Source of the DNA: Micromonospora orduensis
GTDB taxonomy: Bacteria > Actinomycetota > Actinomycetes > Mycobacteriales > Micromonosporaceae
Length of the DNA stretch: 64,000 nucleotides
NCBI RefSeq assembly: GCF_006228125.1
Contig: NZ_VDFY01000142.1
Span: 22,281 to 86,280 of the forward strand
Direction: 5' to 3'
This document shows positions 24,494 through 33,192 of this stretch, one piece after another. Within the stretch, counting starts at the first letter, position 1. Each line of letters begins with the position of its first letter. The translations under genes and the position numbers were made by a program. Under the pieces are notes generated by a model. That model saw only the letters and a program-made list of their open reading frames with translations. It ran no database searches and was not told the DNA's origin.

Positions 24494-27075
24494 CCGCAAT
24501 GATCATGAATGACGTCGCCGAGTCCCGACTGCTGCTGGGCAGGGGGGCGGGCTCCCTTCTGGACCTGGTCGGCCGCGACCCCCGGGGTCCGCTCGTCGTC
24601 GGGGTGAGCGGGCCGGGCGGGCACGGCAAGACCGCGCTGCTCACCGAGGTGGCCCGCGCGCACCAGCGGGCCGGGTTCGCCGTACGCATGAGCGCCCCCG
24701 AGCCGGGTGAGACCGTCGACCCGGACGCGCTGGTGCTCATCGACGACGCGCACCTGCTCGACGACGCACGCCTGGGCGCGCTGCTGCGCCTGGTGGCCGG
24801 CCGCCGGCACCGGCTCGTGGTGGCGTACCGCCCGTGGCCCCGGTCGGCGGCGCTCACCGACCTGGCGGACGTCCTGCGACGGGACGGGCAGGCGGTGCTG
24901 CTCGGCCCGTTCACCCGGGAGCTGACCGCGGCCTACCTCGCCACGGTGTCCGAGCTGGGTGGACGCGGCGACCTGGTGGATTTCGTGCACACGCAGACCG
25001 CCGGGGTGCCCCGGTACGTGGAGCGGCTGGCCCGTGCGCTGGCCGGCGCGGACGCCCCGCCCGGCGCTCCGGTGGAGCCACCCCGGTCGGTCCTGCTGGA
25101 GTTCGGACCGGATCTGGAGGCACAGCCCACCGCCGTGCGGCGTCTGCTGCTCGCGGTCGCGGCGGGCGTCCCCCTGCCGGTGAGCATGCTCGGCGCGCTG
25201 CTCGACCAGGAACCGGAGGCCGTGGACGAGCTGATCGCCACGACCCGGGCGGCGGGGTTGATCGGCGCCGACGGCCGGCTCGCGCCGATCGTCCGGCGGG
25301 TCGTCACGGCACTCAGCCCGGCCACCGACCGCGCCGCCGTGTGGCGCCGGCTCACCGAGTTGCAACTGGCCCGCGGCGGCGCGGTCCTGCCGCTGGTCCG
25401 TTCCCTGCGGGCGGCCGGCGCGCTCGCCGACTGCCCGGCCACGACCCTGACGGCCGCCGCCACGGAGGCGCTGGCCGACGAGCCGGCGTTCGCCGCCGAC
25501 CTGTTCGCGGCGGCCACGGCGGCCGGCGCGCCGGCGAGCGCCCAGCAGGCGCTCGCCACGGCCCTCGCCGGCAACCTCGACGACGCGTTGCGACTGGCGG
25601 ACCGGCTGCTGGCCACCGCCCCGCCGGCCGAACGCGCCGAGGCGGCCGTGGTGGCCGCGACCGCCCTGGCGCACCGGGGGCACGTCGGTCGCAGCGTGGA
25701 GCTGTACCGGTGGTCGGGCAGCGCCTCGTCGGTCGCGTTCGCCACAGTCGGCGGGCTGGCCGGCGGGGACCTGGCCGCCGCCGGCGAAGCGCCGGCGGAC
25801 GACCCGGCCGGCGAACCGCCCACGTTGCGGGCCAGCGCGGCCCGACTGATGGCCGACGGGGTACGCGAGAGCGTCACCGGCCCGCCGACCGCCGCTCTCT
25901 CCGCGCTCGTGCAGGCCGCCGCCCTGCTGGAGCCGGACGGCCGGGCGGCGCTCCTGCCGGACAGCCCGGCGGCGCTGGCCGCCCTGACCGCAGTGCACTG
26001 TGGTGAGCTGGAGATCGCCGAACGGGTGCTGCACCGGGCGCTGGCGGCAGGTGTCGGCGGCCCGTTGATGACCCGCCGGCACCGCCTGTTGCAGGCCTGG
26101 ATTCTGATGGTCCGCGGTCAGACGGCCGCCGCCGCGGACCGTCTCGCCGCCACCACGGCCGACGGGCGCCCGCTGGAGTCCCGCGATCTGCTCTTCGCCG
26201 CCGCGCTGCGCATGGGCATCGCCCGGCGCAACAGCGACCTCGGAACGCTCAAGGGCGGCTGGGGGCAGGCCCTGGAGGCCGTGGTGCGGCACCCGGTGGA
26301 CCTGTTCACGCTGCTGCCGCTGGGTGAGCTCGCCATCGCGGGCGCCCGCCTCGGTGACCTGGCCCGCCTGGAGCCGTACCTGCGCGAGGGCCGATCCCTG
26401 CTGAACCGGCTGGACGATCCGCCACTGTGGAGCGTGCCGCTGCACTGGAGCGGCCTGCACGCGGCGATCCTGGCCGACGAGCCGGCCGTCGCCGACGACC
26501 GGGTCGCCGCGCTGCTCGCCGCCGCCGGCCACAGCCGGTACGCCGCCGTCGTCGCCGCGGCGGCGGAGAGCTGGGTGGAGGTGCTGCGGGGCGCGGTCGA
26601 CCCGGTGCGGGTGGAGACCGCCGCGCGCGGGCTGCACGACACCGGCCTGTGGTGGGACGGCGCCCGACTCGCCGGGCAGGCCGCGATCCGTACCGCCGAC
26701 CGGAGGGCCATGACCACGCTGCTGGAATGCGCGCGGGCGCTGCAGGGCCGCCCGGCCGGCGTCGACGGCGGGCAGCGGCCGGCAACCGGCGAGGGCGCCG
26801 CGCCTGTCGCCGACGCCATCACCGGCCCCACCCAGCCAGGGCTCAGCGACCGCGAGTACGAGGTGGCCGAACTGGTCCTGGCCGGGCTGACCTACCGGGA
26901 GATCGGCGACCGGCTCTTCATCTCGGCCAAGACCGTCGAGCACCACGTGGCCCGGATGCGCAGCCGGCTCAACTGCGCCAACCGCGCGGAACTGCTCGCG
27001 CTGCTGCGGACCGTCGTCGCCGACCGGGCCAGCAACACCGCCGGACAGCCGTGGCCACGGCGGTCGACCCGATGA
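24490..27075 (+). CDS. large LuxR-family ATPase regulator
   Basis: An 861-residue regulator. An N-terminal AAA/STAND-type ATPase has Walker A GPGGHGKTALL (about residues 40-50) and Walker B DALVLIDDAH. A long Ala-rich helical region (about 230-760) looks like TPR-type repeats. The C-terminal LuxR helix-turn-helix (LSDREYEVAELVLAGLTYRE, then FISAKTVEHHV) lies in the last 90 residues. ATG 24490 overlaps the Hsp70-like stop (ATGA); ATGs at 24499 and 24505 are alternatives. Its stop overlaps the sensor kinase start. It is the only DNA-binding protein of the operon apart from the small winged-helix DUF742 protein, so it is the best candidate activator of the divergent iniBAC genes. Confidence 0.83.
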   Translation: MTAMIMNDVAESRLLLGRGAGSLLDLVGRDPRGPLVVGVSGPGGHGKTALLTEVARAHQRAGFAVRMSAPEPGETVDPDALVLIDDAHLLDDARLGALLRLVAGRRHRLVVAYRPWPRSAALTDLADVLRRDGQAVLLGPFTRELTAAYLATVSELGGRGDLVDFVHTQTAGVPRYVERLARALAGADAPPGAPVEPPRSVLLEFGPDLEAQPTAVRRLLLAVAAGVPLPVSMLGALLDQEPEAVDELIATTRAAGLIGADGRLAPIVRRVVTALSPATDRAAVWRRLTELQLARGGAVLPLVRSLRAAGALADCPATTLTAAATEALADEPAFAADLFAAATAAGAPASAQQALATALAGNLDDALRLADRLLATAPPAERAEAAVVAATALAHRGHVGRSVELYRWSGSASSVAFATVGGLAGGDLAAAGEAPADDPAGEPPTLRASAARLMADGVRESVTGPPTAALSALVQAAALLEPDGRAALLPDSPAALAALTAVHCGELEIAERVLHRALAAGVGGPLMTRRHRLLQAWILMVRGQTAAAADRLAATTADGRPLESRDLLFAAALRMGIARRNSDLGTLKGGWGQALEAVVRHPVDLFTLLPLGELAIAGARLGDLARLEPYLREGRSLLNRLDDPPLWSVPLHWSGLHAAILADEPAVADDRVAALLAAAGHSRYAAVVAAAAESWVEVLRGAVDPVRVETAARGLHDTGLWWDGARLAGQAAIRTADRRAMTTLLECARALQGRPAGVDGGQRPATGEGAAPVADAITGPTQPGLSDREYEVAELVLAGLTYREIGDRLFISAKTVEHHVARMRSRLNCANRAELLALLRTVVADRASNTAGQPWPRRSTR

Positions 27076-28970
27076 CCCGACCAGGGATCCGGGCCAGACT
27101 CGTCGCGCTGGCGGCCGTGCTGCTCACGCTGTGGTCGTACGCGGCCTACCTGACCGGTCAGGACGCGGTCGACCTGCTGCGGGTCCGGGCCCTGGCGGAG
27201 ACGCTGGGCCAGCCCATCGACCGGCTGGTCCTGGGGTTGCAGACCGAGCGCCGGTTGACCGTCGAGACGATAGCCGGGGCCGGGTCGGCGGATCCCGCGC
27301 TGGCGGCGGCACGTGGGGGGACCGACCGGGCGGCGGCTGAGGTTCGCGCCTTCACCGAGGGCAACGACCTTCGACTGCTCACCGCCGGCGCCGTACGGGA
27401 CCGGGCCGACGAGCTGGTCCGGCGGCTGAACGGCCTGGGCACCATCCGTTCCCAGGTGGACGCCGGGCGGCTCGACCGCGCCGGAGCCGTCGACGGGTAC
27501 GACCAGCTCGTCGATGTCGCCTTCGCCGTGTACGGCCCGGAGTGGGGAGCGTACGAGAGTGACCTGGCCGCCGACACCCGTACGGTGATCGCGCTGGCGC
27601 GCGCCCGTGAACTGCTCGCCCGGGAGGACACGCTGGTCAGCGCCGCGTTGGCCGGCGCCCGGTTCGACCGCGACGAGCGGCGTGGACTGGTCGCGCTGGT
27701 GAGCAATCAGCGGTACGCGCTCGGCGAGGCGGTCGCGGCTCTGCCGGCGCGGCAGCAGCGGCTGGCTGCCGGTCCGCCCTTCACGGACCTGCTCGCCCTG
27801 GAGGAGGCGCTGTCGCGGACAGACACCGCCACGGTCGTGGACGGGATCACCCGGGCGGGCTGGCGGGAGGCGGTCGACGGAGTCCTCGTCGCCCTGCACG
27901 AGTTGGTGACCGCGTCGGCCCGAGGCAGTGTGGAGCGGGCCACGCCGGGTGCGGCCGTGCTCGTCGCCCGTACCGGCGCGGTGCTGGGCCTCGGGCTCAT
28001 CGCGGTGATCGCGGTCCTGCTGAGCTGGGCCGGCCTGCTGCGACGGCTGACCGACGGGCTGGCCCACTCCCCCGCCGACGCGGCGCCGGTCCAGGACGCC
28101 CCGGCCCCGGCGGCGCCGGTCCAGGACGGTGCCGCCGCGCGGGAACTGGTGCTGCGGTTGACCCGCCGCAACCAGGCGCTGCTGCGTGACCAACTAAGTG
28201 TGCTGGACACCATGCAGCGGCGGGAACGGTCCGCCGAGGAGACCGACGAACTGTTCCAGCTCGACCACCTCACCACCCGGGTCCGCCGCAACGTGGAGAC
28301 GGTGATCGCCCTGGCCGGCGCGACGCCGGCCCGTCGCTGGCGGCGGCCTGTGCCGCTGCTCGACGTCGCACGGGGCGCGGTCGCCGAGGTGGCCGACTAC
28401 CACCGGGTGCTCATCGCGCCGCACTGGCCGTGGTCCCTCTCCGGCCCCGCCGTCACCGACGTCGTGCACCTGCTTGCCGAACTGGTCGAGAACGCCCTGT
28501 CCCACTCACCGCAGGACACCACCGTCCGGGTCGCCGGTGAGCAGTGGCCGCAGGGCTGCGCCGTCCTGGTCGTCGACGACGGGCCCGGCCTCGACGCGGA
28601 CGCGCTGGCCGACGCGAACCATCTGCTCGGCAACCCGCCATCGGGCGACCCGCCCACCGGTCCGGCGGGCCTGTACACGGCCGCCGTGCTGGCCGCCCGC
28701 TGCGGCGCGCACGTGTCGCTGCGTCGCAGTCAGCGCGGCGGTACGGCGGCCGTGGTCCTGCTGCCCAACGGCCTGGTAACGGCGAGCGCCACCGACGACG
28801 GGCCCGCGCCGCGGCATCCCGGCGCACCGCACCCACGTGGCGGGATCGACCTGGGCGGCGACCTGCCGATGCGGATCCGTCAACCCGGGCCGATCGGGCC
28901 CAACCCCGGCAGCGCCGGCCCCGACACCGTCGAGCTGCCGGTCGCGCGAGCAACAAGGAGACATCGATGA
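27072..28970 (+). CDS. nitrate-sensor-type membrane histidine kinase (conservon CvnA-like)
   Basis: A 632-residue sensor. TM1 is at about 8-28 and TM2 at about 300-322. Between them is an extracellular all-helical NIT-type sensor domain. The cytosolic part has a dimerisation helix with LDHLTTRVRRNVET and a HATPase domain with LVENALSHSPQ (N box) and VDDGPGLDADAL (G1). The C-terminus is Pro/Gly-rich and probably disordered. This architecture, followed by roadblock and DUF742 genes, is that of CvnA in Streptomyces conservons. It overlaps both neighbours by ATGA. Confidence 0.85.
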   Translation: MTRPGIRARLVALAAVLLTLWSYAAYLTGQDAVDLLRVRALAETLGQPIDRLVLGLQTERRLTVETIAGAGSADPALAAARGGTDRAAAEVRAFTEGNDLRLLTAGAVRDRADELVRRLNGLGTIRSQVDAGRLDRAGAVDGYDQLVDVAFAVYGPEWGAYESDLAADTRTVIALARARELLAREDTLVSAALAGARFDRDERRGLVALVSNQRYALGEAVAALPARQQRLAAGPPFTDLLALEEALSRTDTATVVDGITRAGWREAVDGVLVALHELVTASARGSVERATPGAAVLVARTGAVLGLGLIAVIAVLLSWAGLLRRLTDGLAHSPADAAPVQDAPAPAAPVQDGAAARELVLRLTRRNQALLRDQLSVLDTMQRRERSAEETDELFQLDHLTTRVRRNVETVIALAGATPARRWRRPVPLLDVARGAVAEVADYHRVLIAPHWPWSLSGPAVTDVVHLLAELVENALSHSPQDTTVRVAGEQWPQGCAVLVVDDGPGLDADALADANHLLGNPPSGDPPTGPAGLYTAAVLAARCGAHVSLRRSQRGGTAAVVLLPNGLVTASATDDGPAPRHPGAPHPRGGIDLGGDLPMRIRQPGPIGPNPGSAGPDTVELPVARATRRHR

Positions 28971-29416
28971 CGCACGCAGTGGTGACCGGGGACGGCCTGA
29001 CCGGCGCCCTGGACCGGCTGGTCGACCGGGTCCACGGCGCGGAGTTCGCCGTGGTGCTCTCCCCGGACGGTCTGCCCCTCGGGGGTTCCCGCCATGTGGG
29101 CGCGAAGCTGGCCGAGCAGATCTCCGGCGTCGTCGCCGGCCTGCTGGCGTTGGGACTGGCAACCACCCGCACCTGCGACGCGGGCGAGCTGCGTCAGATC
29201 GTGGTGCAGATGTCGCGGGCGTTCCTGTTCGTCGCCACCATCCGCAACGGGACCATCCTCACGGTGCGGATCGCCGGGGACGACGCCGAGGTCGGCGACA
29301 TGGCGTACGAGGTGGCGCTCTTCGTCGGGCAGGCCGAACGGCACCTGCCGGTCAGCCTGGAACCGGCCTCCTCGGTACGGAGCGGGGACGCTGGTGTCCA
29401 CAAACGACTCCGCTGA
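28967..29416 (+). CDS. roadblock/LC7 protein (conservon CvnB-like)
   Basis: A 149-residue roadblock/LC7-fold protein with AEFAVVLSPDGLPLGGS in strand 1-2 and ISGVVAGLLALGLAT in the central helix. In conservons the roadblock protein bridges the sensor kinase and a small Ras-like GTPase (CvnD). An AAGGAG ribosome site is just upstream of ATG 28967, which overlaps the kinase stop. Its own stop lies beyond the start of the DUF742 gene. Confidence 0.87.
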   Translation: MTHAVVTGDGLTGALDRLVDRVHGAEFAVVLSPDGLPLGGSRHVGAKLAEQISGVVAGLLALGLATTRTCDAGELRQIVVQMSRAFLFVATIRNGTILTVRIAGDDAEVGDMAYEVALFVGQAERHLPVSLEPASSVRSGDAGVHKRLR

Positions 29417-29774
29417 CGAGGCGTGGTACGACGACGACGCCGGGCCGGTGGCGCGGCCGTACACGATGACCGGTGGGCGTACGGCGCCCGAGCGCGGCCA
29501 ATTCGACCTCATCTCGCTTGTCGTCGCCCGGCGGGCGGCCACCCCGCGGACACCGCTCTTCCCCGAACAGGCGAGGATCGTGGAGTTGTGTCACCATCCA
29601 GTGTCGGTGGCCGAGGTCGGCGCCGAACTGGACCTGCCGTTGGGGACCGTCCGGGTGCTCCTCGGTGACCTGCTCGCGGCCGGCCTGATCGAGACGCACG
29701 AACCGCCGACGCTGTCGGAGCTGCCGTCCGCGGAGCTGCTCGAGTCGATACTCGTCGGGCTCCGCGCTCTGTGA
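29394..29774 (+). CDS. DUF742 winged-helix protein (conservon CvnC-like)
   Basis: A 126-residue DUF742 protein. VARPYTMTGGRT near the N-terminus and the winged-helix segment EIVELCHHPVSVAEVG-like (IVELCHHPVSVAEVGAELD, about 60-78), followed by LPLGTVRVLLGDL, are diagnostic. The GTG at 29394 overlaps the roadblock gene by 23 bases. Conservons continue with cvnD, a small GTPase. Here the next gene is a CBM2-like membrane protein, so the GTPase is missing from the expected place. Confidence 0.85.
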   Translation: MSTNDSADEAWYDDDAGPVARPYTMTGGRTAPERGQFDLISLVVARRAATPRTPLFPEQARIVELCHHPVSVAEVGAELDLPLGTVRVLLGDLLAAGLIETHEPPTLSELPSAELLESILVGLRAL

Positions 29775-29832
29775 GCGACCGGACGGACCGCGGCCGCGCG
29801 CGCCCGGTGACGATGTGAGGGGGAGAAAGGCA

Positions 29833-30561
29833 GTGCCGGCACCACCGCCGCAGCCACGTCGTACCGTGGCGATCATTCTGCTGGACCGGGTCGTGGCGGT
29901 CGCCTCGGCCACACGGCGGGTGCTCACCGGTCGCAGCGACGTCTCGCGGGCCACCTGGGTCGCGGTGGTCTCGGCGATCGGGGTGCTGGCCGCGACGACG
30001 GTGTCCGTGGTCGTGGTGCTGCGTACGCCGGAGAAGCTGGCGCCGGTGACCCTCAACCCGCCACCGTCGGTCGACCAGGTCGGGACGCCGTCGGCCGGTA
30101 CGCCCCGGGCACACGCCATCCCGGTGGCCACCACCCCTCCGTCGCCGTCGGGCGGCCCCGCCGCGCCGCCGACCGCCGCTTCGTCCACCGGCGGGTCGAC
30201 CCCGTCGGCCGGGACGACGGCGCCGACGCCGGCCGCCCTGGGCGCGGAGTTCGCGATCGCGGACAGCGCGCTGCTCAGTTACGGCGCCAGCGTGACGATC
30301 AGCAATCCCGGCCAGGTGCCGGTGCCGCAGTGGACGCTGGCGGTCACCCTGCCCCGGGAGTCGCTGCGGGTCAGTCAGGTCGAGGGCGCGCGGGTCGTGC
30401 AGGACGGTGCGGTGTGGACGTTCGTGCCGGACGGCGGCGCCGGGCAGGTGCCCGCCGGCGCGTCGGTGCGGGTGACGTTCCGGGTGAACGGCGCCCCGGT
30501 GGGCGCCTCACCCACGGCGTGCACCATCGACGGGACGACGTGCGCCGGCATGCCGGACTGA
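29833..30561 (+). CDS. membrane-anchored protein with a CBM2-like domain
   Basis: A 242-residue protein. A cytosolic N-terminus of about 38 residues (Pro-rich start, then basic) precedes one membrane helix (about 38-60). A Pro/Thr/Ser-rich linker spans about 65-135. An extracellular beta-domain (about 138-240) has the CBM2-like strand pattern VTISNPGQVPVPQWTLAVTL and ends with a Cys pair (TACTIDGTTC). It may bind cell-wall glycan or serve as a surface sensor for the operon. The GTG at 29833 follows a GGGGGAG ribosome site. It lies 58 bases after the DUF742 gene. Confidence 0.7.
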   Translation: MPAPPPQPRRTVAIILLDRVVAVASATRRVLTGRSDVSRATWVAVVSAIGVLAATTVSVVVVLRTPEKLAPVTLNPPPSVDQVGTPSAGTPRAHAIPVATTPPSPSGGPAAPPTAASSTGGSTPSAGTTAPTPAALGAEFAIADSALLSYGASVTISNPGQVPVPQWTLAVTLPRESLRVSQVEGARVVQDGAVWTFVPDGGAGQVPAGASVRVTFRVNGAPVGASPTACTIDGTTCAGMPD

Positions 30562-30602
30562 GCGCGTTTCTCCACCAGGCGTTCCGGCGACAGCCATGAT
30601 CG

Positions 30603-30734
30603 ATGACCACGCGCCTGGCCCACGCGCAGTACGCCAACCTGGCCACCTACACCGACCGGCAGGCCGGCAGGCTGGTCCCGGCCGAGGTCGCCAGCGTCAT
30701 CGCCGCCGACGCTCGTACCCCCGCCCTGAAGTAG
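30603..30734 (+). CDS. small protein of 43 residues, unknown
   Basis: An ATG-started frame of 43 residues (MTTRLAHAQYANLATYTDRQ, then a helix with AEVASVIAADARTPALK) ends 3 bases before the strong hairpin at 30738. The composition looks protein-like and amphipathic rather than random. No ribosome site is clear and I recognise no family. It may be a real last gene of the operon or a C-terminal remnant of a longer gene. Confidence 0.35.
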   Translation: MTTRLAHAQYANLATYTDRQAGRLVPAEVASVIAADARTPALK

Positions 30735-30737
30735 TCC

Positions 30738-30772
30738 GACGGGTGGCCCCGCTCTCCGCGGGGCCACCCGTC
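30738..30772. terminator. strong bidirectional terminator hairpin
   Basis: A perfect 15-base stem (30738-30752 with 30758-30772; arm GACGGGTGGCCCCGC) and a TCTCC loop separate the plus-strand Hsp70-to-CBM2 operon from the minus-strand gene ending at 30778. Confidence 0.85.
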
Positions 30773-30777
30773 CGTCC

Positions 30778-31374
30778 TCAGCGGACCGCCATGGACGGTT
30801 CCTCATGCGCCGCCCCGGGTCGCAGAGTTGGCAGCACCGGCGCGAACGCCGCCAGCATGAGCAGGCCACCGACCGGGAGCAGGTCGAGGGTGACCACCGG
30901 CAGCACGATGCCCGCGAGCAGCAGCGGGACGCTCCACCACGGCACCAGCCGCTGGGCCGCCAGCATGCCGGTCAGGACAAGCAACCCGAGGAAGAACAAC
31001 TGGGGTACGACGTCGTAGAAGGCGATCTCGACTCCGGGGATGTCCTTGAAGTCCCTGCCCAGCGCCGACATCTCCGCCCGGTCGGCGGCCAGCAGCCCCT
31101 CCACGATGTCGGCCCCGAACTGCACCATCGTCGCGCCGAGCCCGACCAGCGTCAGCCCCACCACACCGGTGCGCCACCGGCCGCGGGGCAACAGGCGGGA
31201 CAGCGCGAGGACGGCCGGCACGAAGAACACCATGCCGGCGAGGCCGGCCAGGTGCGCGGCCTGCCAGTCGAGGCCGGGACCGTACACGTCGTCGGACCGC
31301 CCCCACAGGCGGATGAGCCCGTAGGCCACGATGCCGACCGGACCGGCGACCACGGAGAGCGCAGCGTGTTTCAT
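30778..31374 (-). CDS. multi-pass membrane protein, DUF998/DUF4386-like
   Basis: A 198-residue integral membrane protein with about six hydrophobic helices, including GPVGIVAYGLIRLWG, GMVFFVPAVLALSRLL and FLGLLVLTGMLAAQ. I recognise only a general likeness to small actinobacterial DUF998/DUF4386-type proteins of unknown role. I start at the ATG at 31374; another ATG at 31386 adds four residues. The gene ends against the terminator hairpin at 30738-30772. A 125-base gap separates it from the next gene upstream on this strand. Confidence 0.65.
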   Translation of the reverse strand: MKHAALSVVAGPVGIVAYGLIRLWGRSDDVYGPGLDWQAAHLAGLAGMVFFVPAVLALSRLLPRGRWRTGVVGLTLVGLGATMVQFGADIVEGLLAADRAEMSALGRDFKDIPGVEIAFYDVVPQLFFLGLLVLTGMLAAQRLVPWWSVPLLLAGIVLPVVTLDLLPVGGLLMLAAFAPVLPTLRPGAAHEEPSMAVR

Positions 31375-31499
31375 GCCCGCCATCATCTGGCCGCCGACGC
31401 CCGACCGACCTCCGGTAATGCCCGGGGCTGACCCCTGATTCTGGTGCCAGGTCTTCCACCGAGCTACCCCTGAACGCCGCCCGCGTCGGCCATCGCCCT

Positions 31500-31832
31500 T
31501 TAGCGGGCGGTCTCGTCGCGGACGGGTCGCACGTGCCGGAAGGCGACAAGCAGTGCGGTGACGAGACCGGCCGCCAGCAGGCCCCTGACCACGGCGCCGA
31601 GCACGGTGTCACCCGTGGAGTGGGGCGGGAAGACGTCCCTGACGAGCCAGCCGACGCCGACCCCCAGTCCCAGACAGGCGTGCATCGCGGCCCGCAGGCG
31701 CGGGTGGGGCTGCGGGCGGCCGAAGATCCGGGGCACTGCCGTGCCGCCACGGCTCCCGGCGAGCAGCACAGCGGCGACGGCCAGGTTGGCCGCAGCGACC
31801 ACGACGGCCAGCACCACGTCCACGTATCCCAT
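31500..31832 (-). CDS. small membrane protein, unknown
   Basis: A 110-residue protein with three hydrophobic segments (VDVVLAVVVAAANLAVAAVL; AAMHACLGLGVGVGWLV; VVRGLLAAGLVTALLVAF). No known domain is recognised. It starts at the ATG at 31832 without a strong ribosome site. It lies between the DUF998-like gene and the MscS channel on the same strand, though the gaps (125 and 151 bases) argue against one operon. Confidence 0.6.
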   Translation of the reverse strand: MGYVDVVLAVVVAAANLAVAAVLLAGSRGGTAVPRIFGRPQPHPRLRAAMHACLGLGVGVGWLVRDVFPPHSTGDTVLGAVVRGLLAAGLVTALLVAFRHVRPVRDETAR

Positions 31833-31983
31833 GGGGCCACACGCTAGCGCACGGACGCTCGCGGCCAGGTTCAGCGATAGTGCCCAAGCCCCGGACCTCG
31901 TCCATTCCGCAGGGAAAAGGAGCTGATCATTCGTGAGCTGCTCGTTCAGGCTGGTCGGCTGCCGGCGCTGGCCCGGAGCGGGC

Positions 31984-32997
31984 TCACGGGTGGTACTCGT
32001 TGCGAGTGCGGGGCAGCCACTCGGGGTGGTGGTCGCGCAGGTACCGGATGAGGCTCTCGCGCACGTCGCAGCGAAGGTCCCACGCACTCGGCCCGTCGGC
32101 CGCCGATGCCTGGACCTGGACGACGACGGTCTGCGGCGTCGCGTCCACCATCTGCAACACCCACTGGTGCCGATCCCACAGCGGTGACGACTCGACGAGC
32201 CGCCTCGTCTCGGCGCGCAGGTCGTCCAGGTCGGCGGTGTGATCGACGTGGACGAGGACCTCGCCGACCACCCGCGTCTCGTGGCGGGTCCAGTTCTGAA
32301 AGGGGTGGTCGGTGAACCAGGTGGTGGGCAGGATGAGCATCCGGTCGTCCCAGAGCTGGACGACGACGTTTGTCAGCCTCACCTCCTCGACGCGCCCCCA
32401 CTGCCCGTCGACGACGATGACGTCCCCCACGTGGAGTCCGTCGGCGAACGCGACCTGGATGCCCGCGAAGGCGTTGCCGAGCGCGGTGCGCGCGGACAGG
32501 CCGAGCAGCGCGCCGACGACACCCGCCGAGGTGAGCACGGACAGCCCGATGGTGCGCAGGGAAGGGAAGGTGGTGAGAATCAGGCCCATCGCCACGACCG
32601 TCACCACGACCGAGGTGAGGCGCCGTACTGGTCGGATCTGGGTGCGGGCGCGCCGGATACGGCGGTCGGCAAGCGTCTCGCCCGGCAACCGGCTGAACGC
32701 GACCCTCTCGGCGATGTGCAGGGCGCGAAGCACCAGCCATGCCACGCTCGCGATCAACAGCACCACGACGACGCGCCGGACGATGTGCTGTCCCGCGCCG
32801 GGGTACGCGCGGACTCCCACGTACAGCGCCGCGAGAAGCAGCACGGCGACGGCGGGCCGCCGGGATGCGCGGTACAGCGGCCCGAGTAGCCAACGGTAGC
32901 GACGACCACCGGCCCGACGCTGGATCAGCACGCTGGCCAGCAGGCCTGCTGCGACAACCAGGGCCACCGCGACCACGAGGATCATCCTCGTGGTCAT
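31984..32997 (-). CDS. MscS-family mechanosensitive channel
   Basis: A 337-residue protein with about four N-terminal membrane helices. The pore-lining helix ends GVVGALLGLSARTALGN, and the MscS beta-domain has VGDVIVVDGQWGRVEEV, followed by ILPTTWFTDHPFQNWTR. A C-terminal alpha/beta domain ends about 15 residues before the stop. It would open on hypo-osmotic stress and release small solutes. It is of standard length for a short MscS. I use the ATG at 32997. Confidence 0.88.
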   Translation of the reverse strand: MTTRMILVVAVALVVAAGLLASVLIQRRAGGRRYRWLLGPLYRASRRPAVAVLLLAALYVGVRAYPGAGQHIVRRVVVVLLIASVAWLVLRALHIAERVAFSRLPGETLADRRIRRARTQIRPVRRLTSVVVTVVAMGLILTTFPSLRTIGLSVLTSAGVVGALLGLSARTALGNAFAGIQVAFADGLHVGDVIVVDGQWGRVEEVRLTNVVVQLWDDRMLILPTTWFTDHPFQNWTRHETRVVGEVLVHVDHTADLDDLRAETRRLVESSPLWDRHQWVLQMVDATPQTVVVQVQASAADGPSAWDLRCDVRESLIRYLRDHHPEWLPRTRNEYHP

Positions 32998-33192
32998 CAA
33001 CCGACTTCCCAGCCGGCAGCGACCGTCATCGCGCGCTCCCATCCGATCCGCTCGCGGTCACGCGGCGCGTCCGGACCGGTCGGAGTGGCGACCCGCCTGG
33101 GGACCATCGGCCCCTCCCGGGTGCGACCAGCGCGTTCATCCGCCGCAGGCGCCGTCCAGCGCCATTGTGTGGGACGTGACGCTCGAGGTGGG

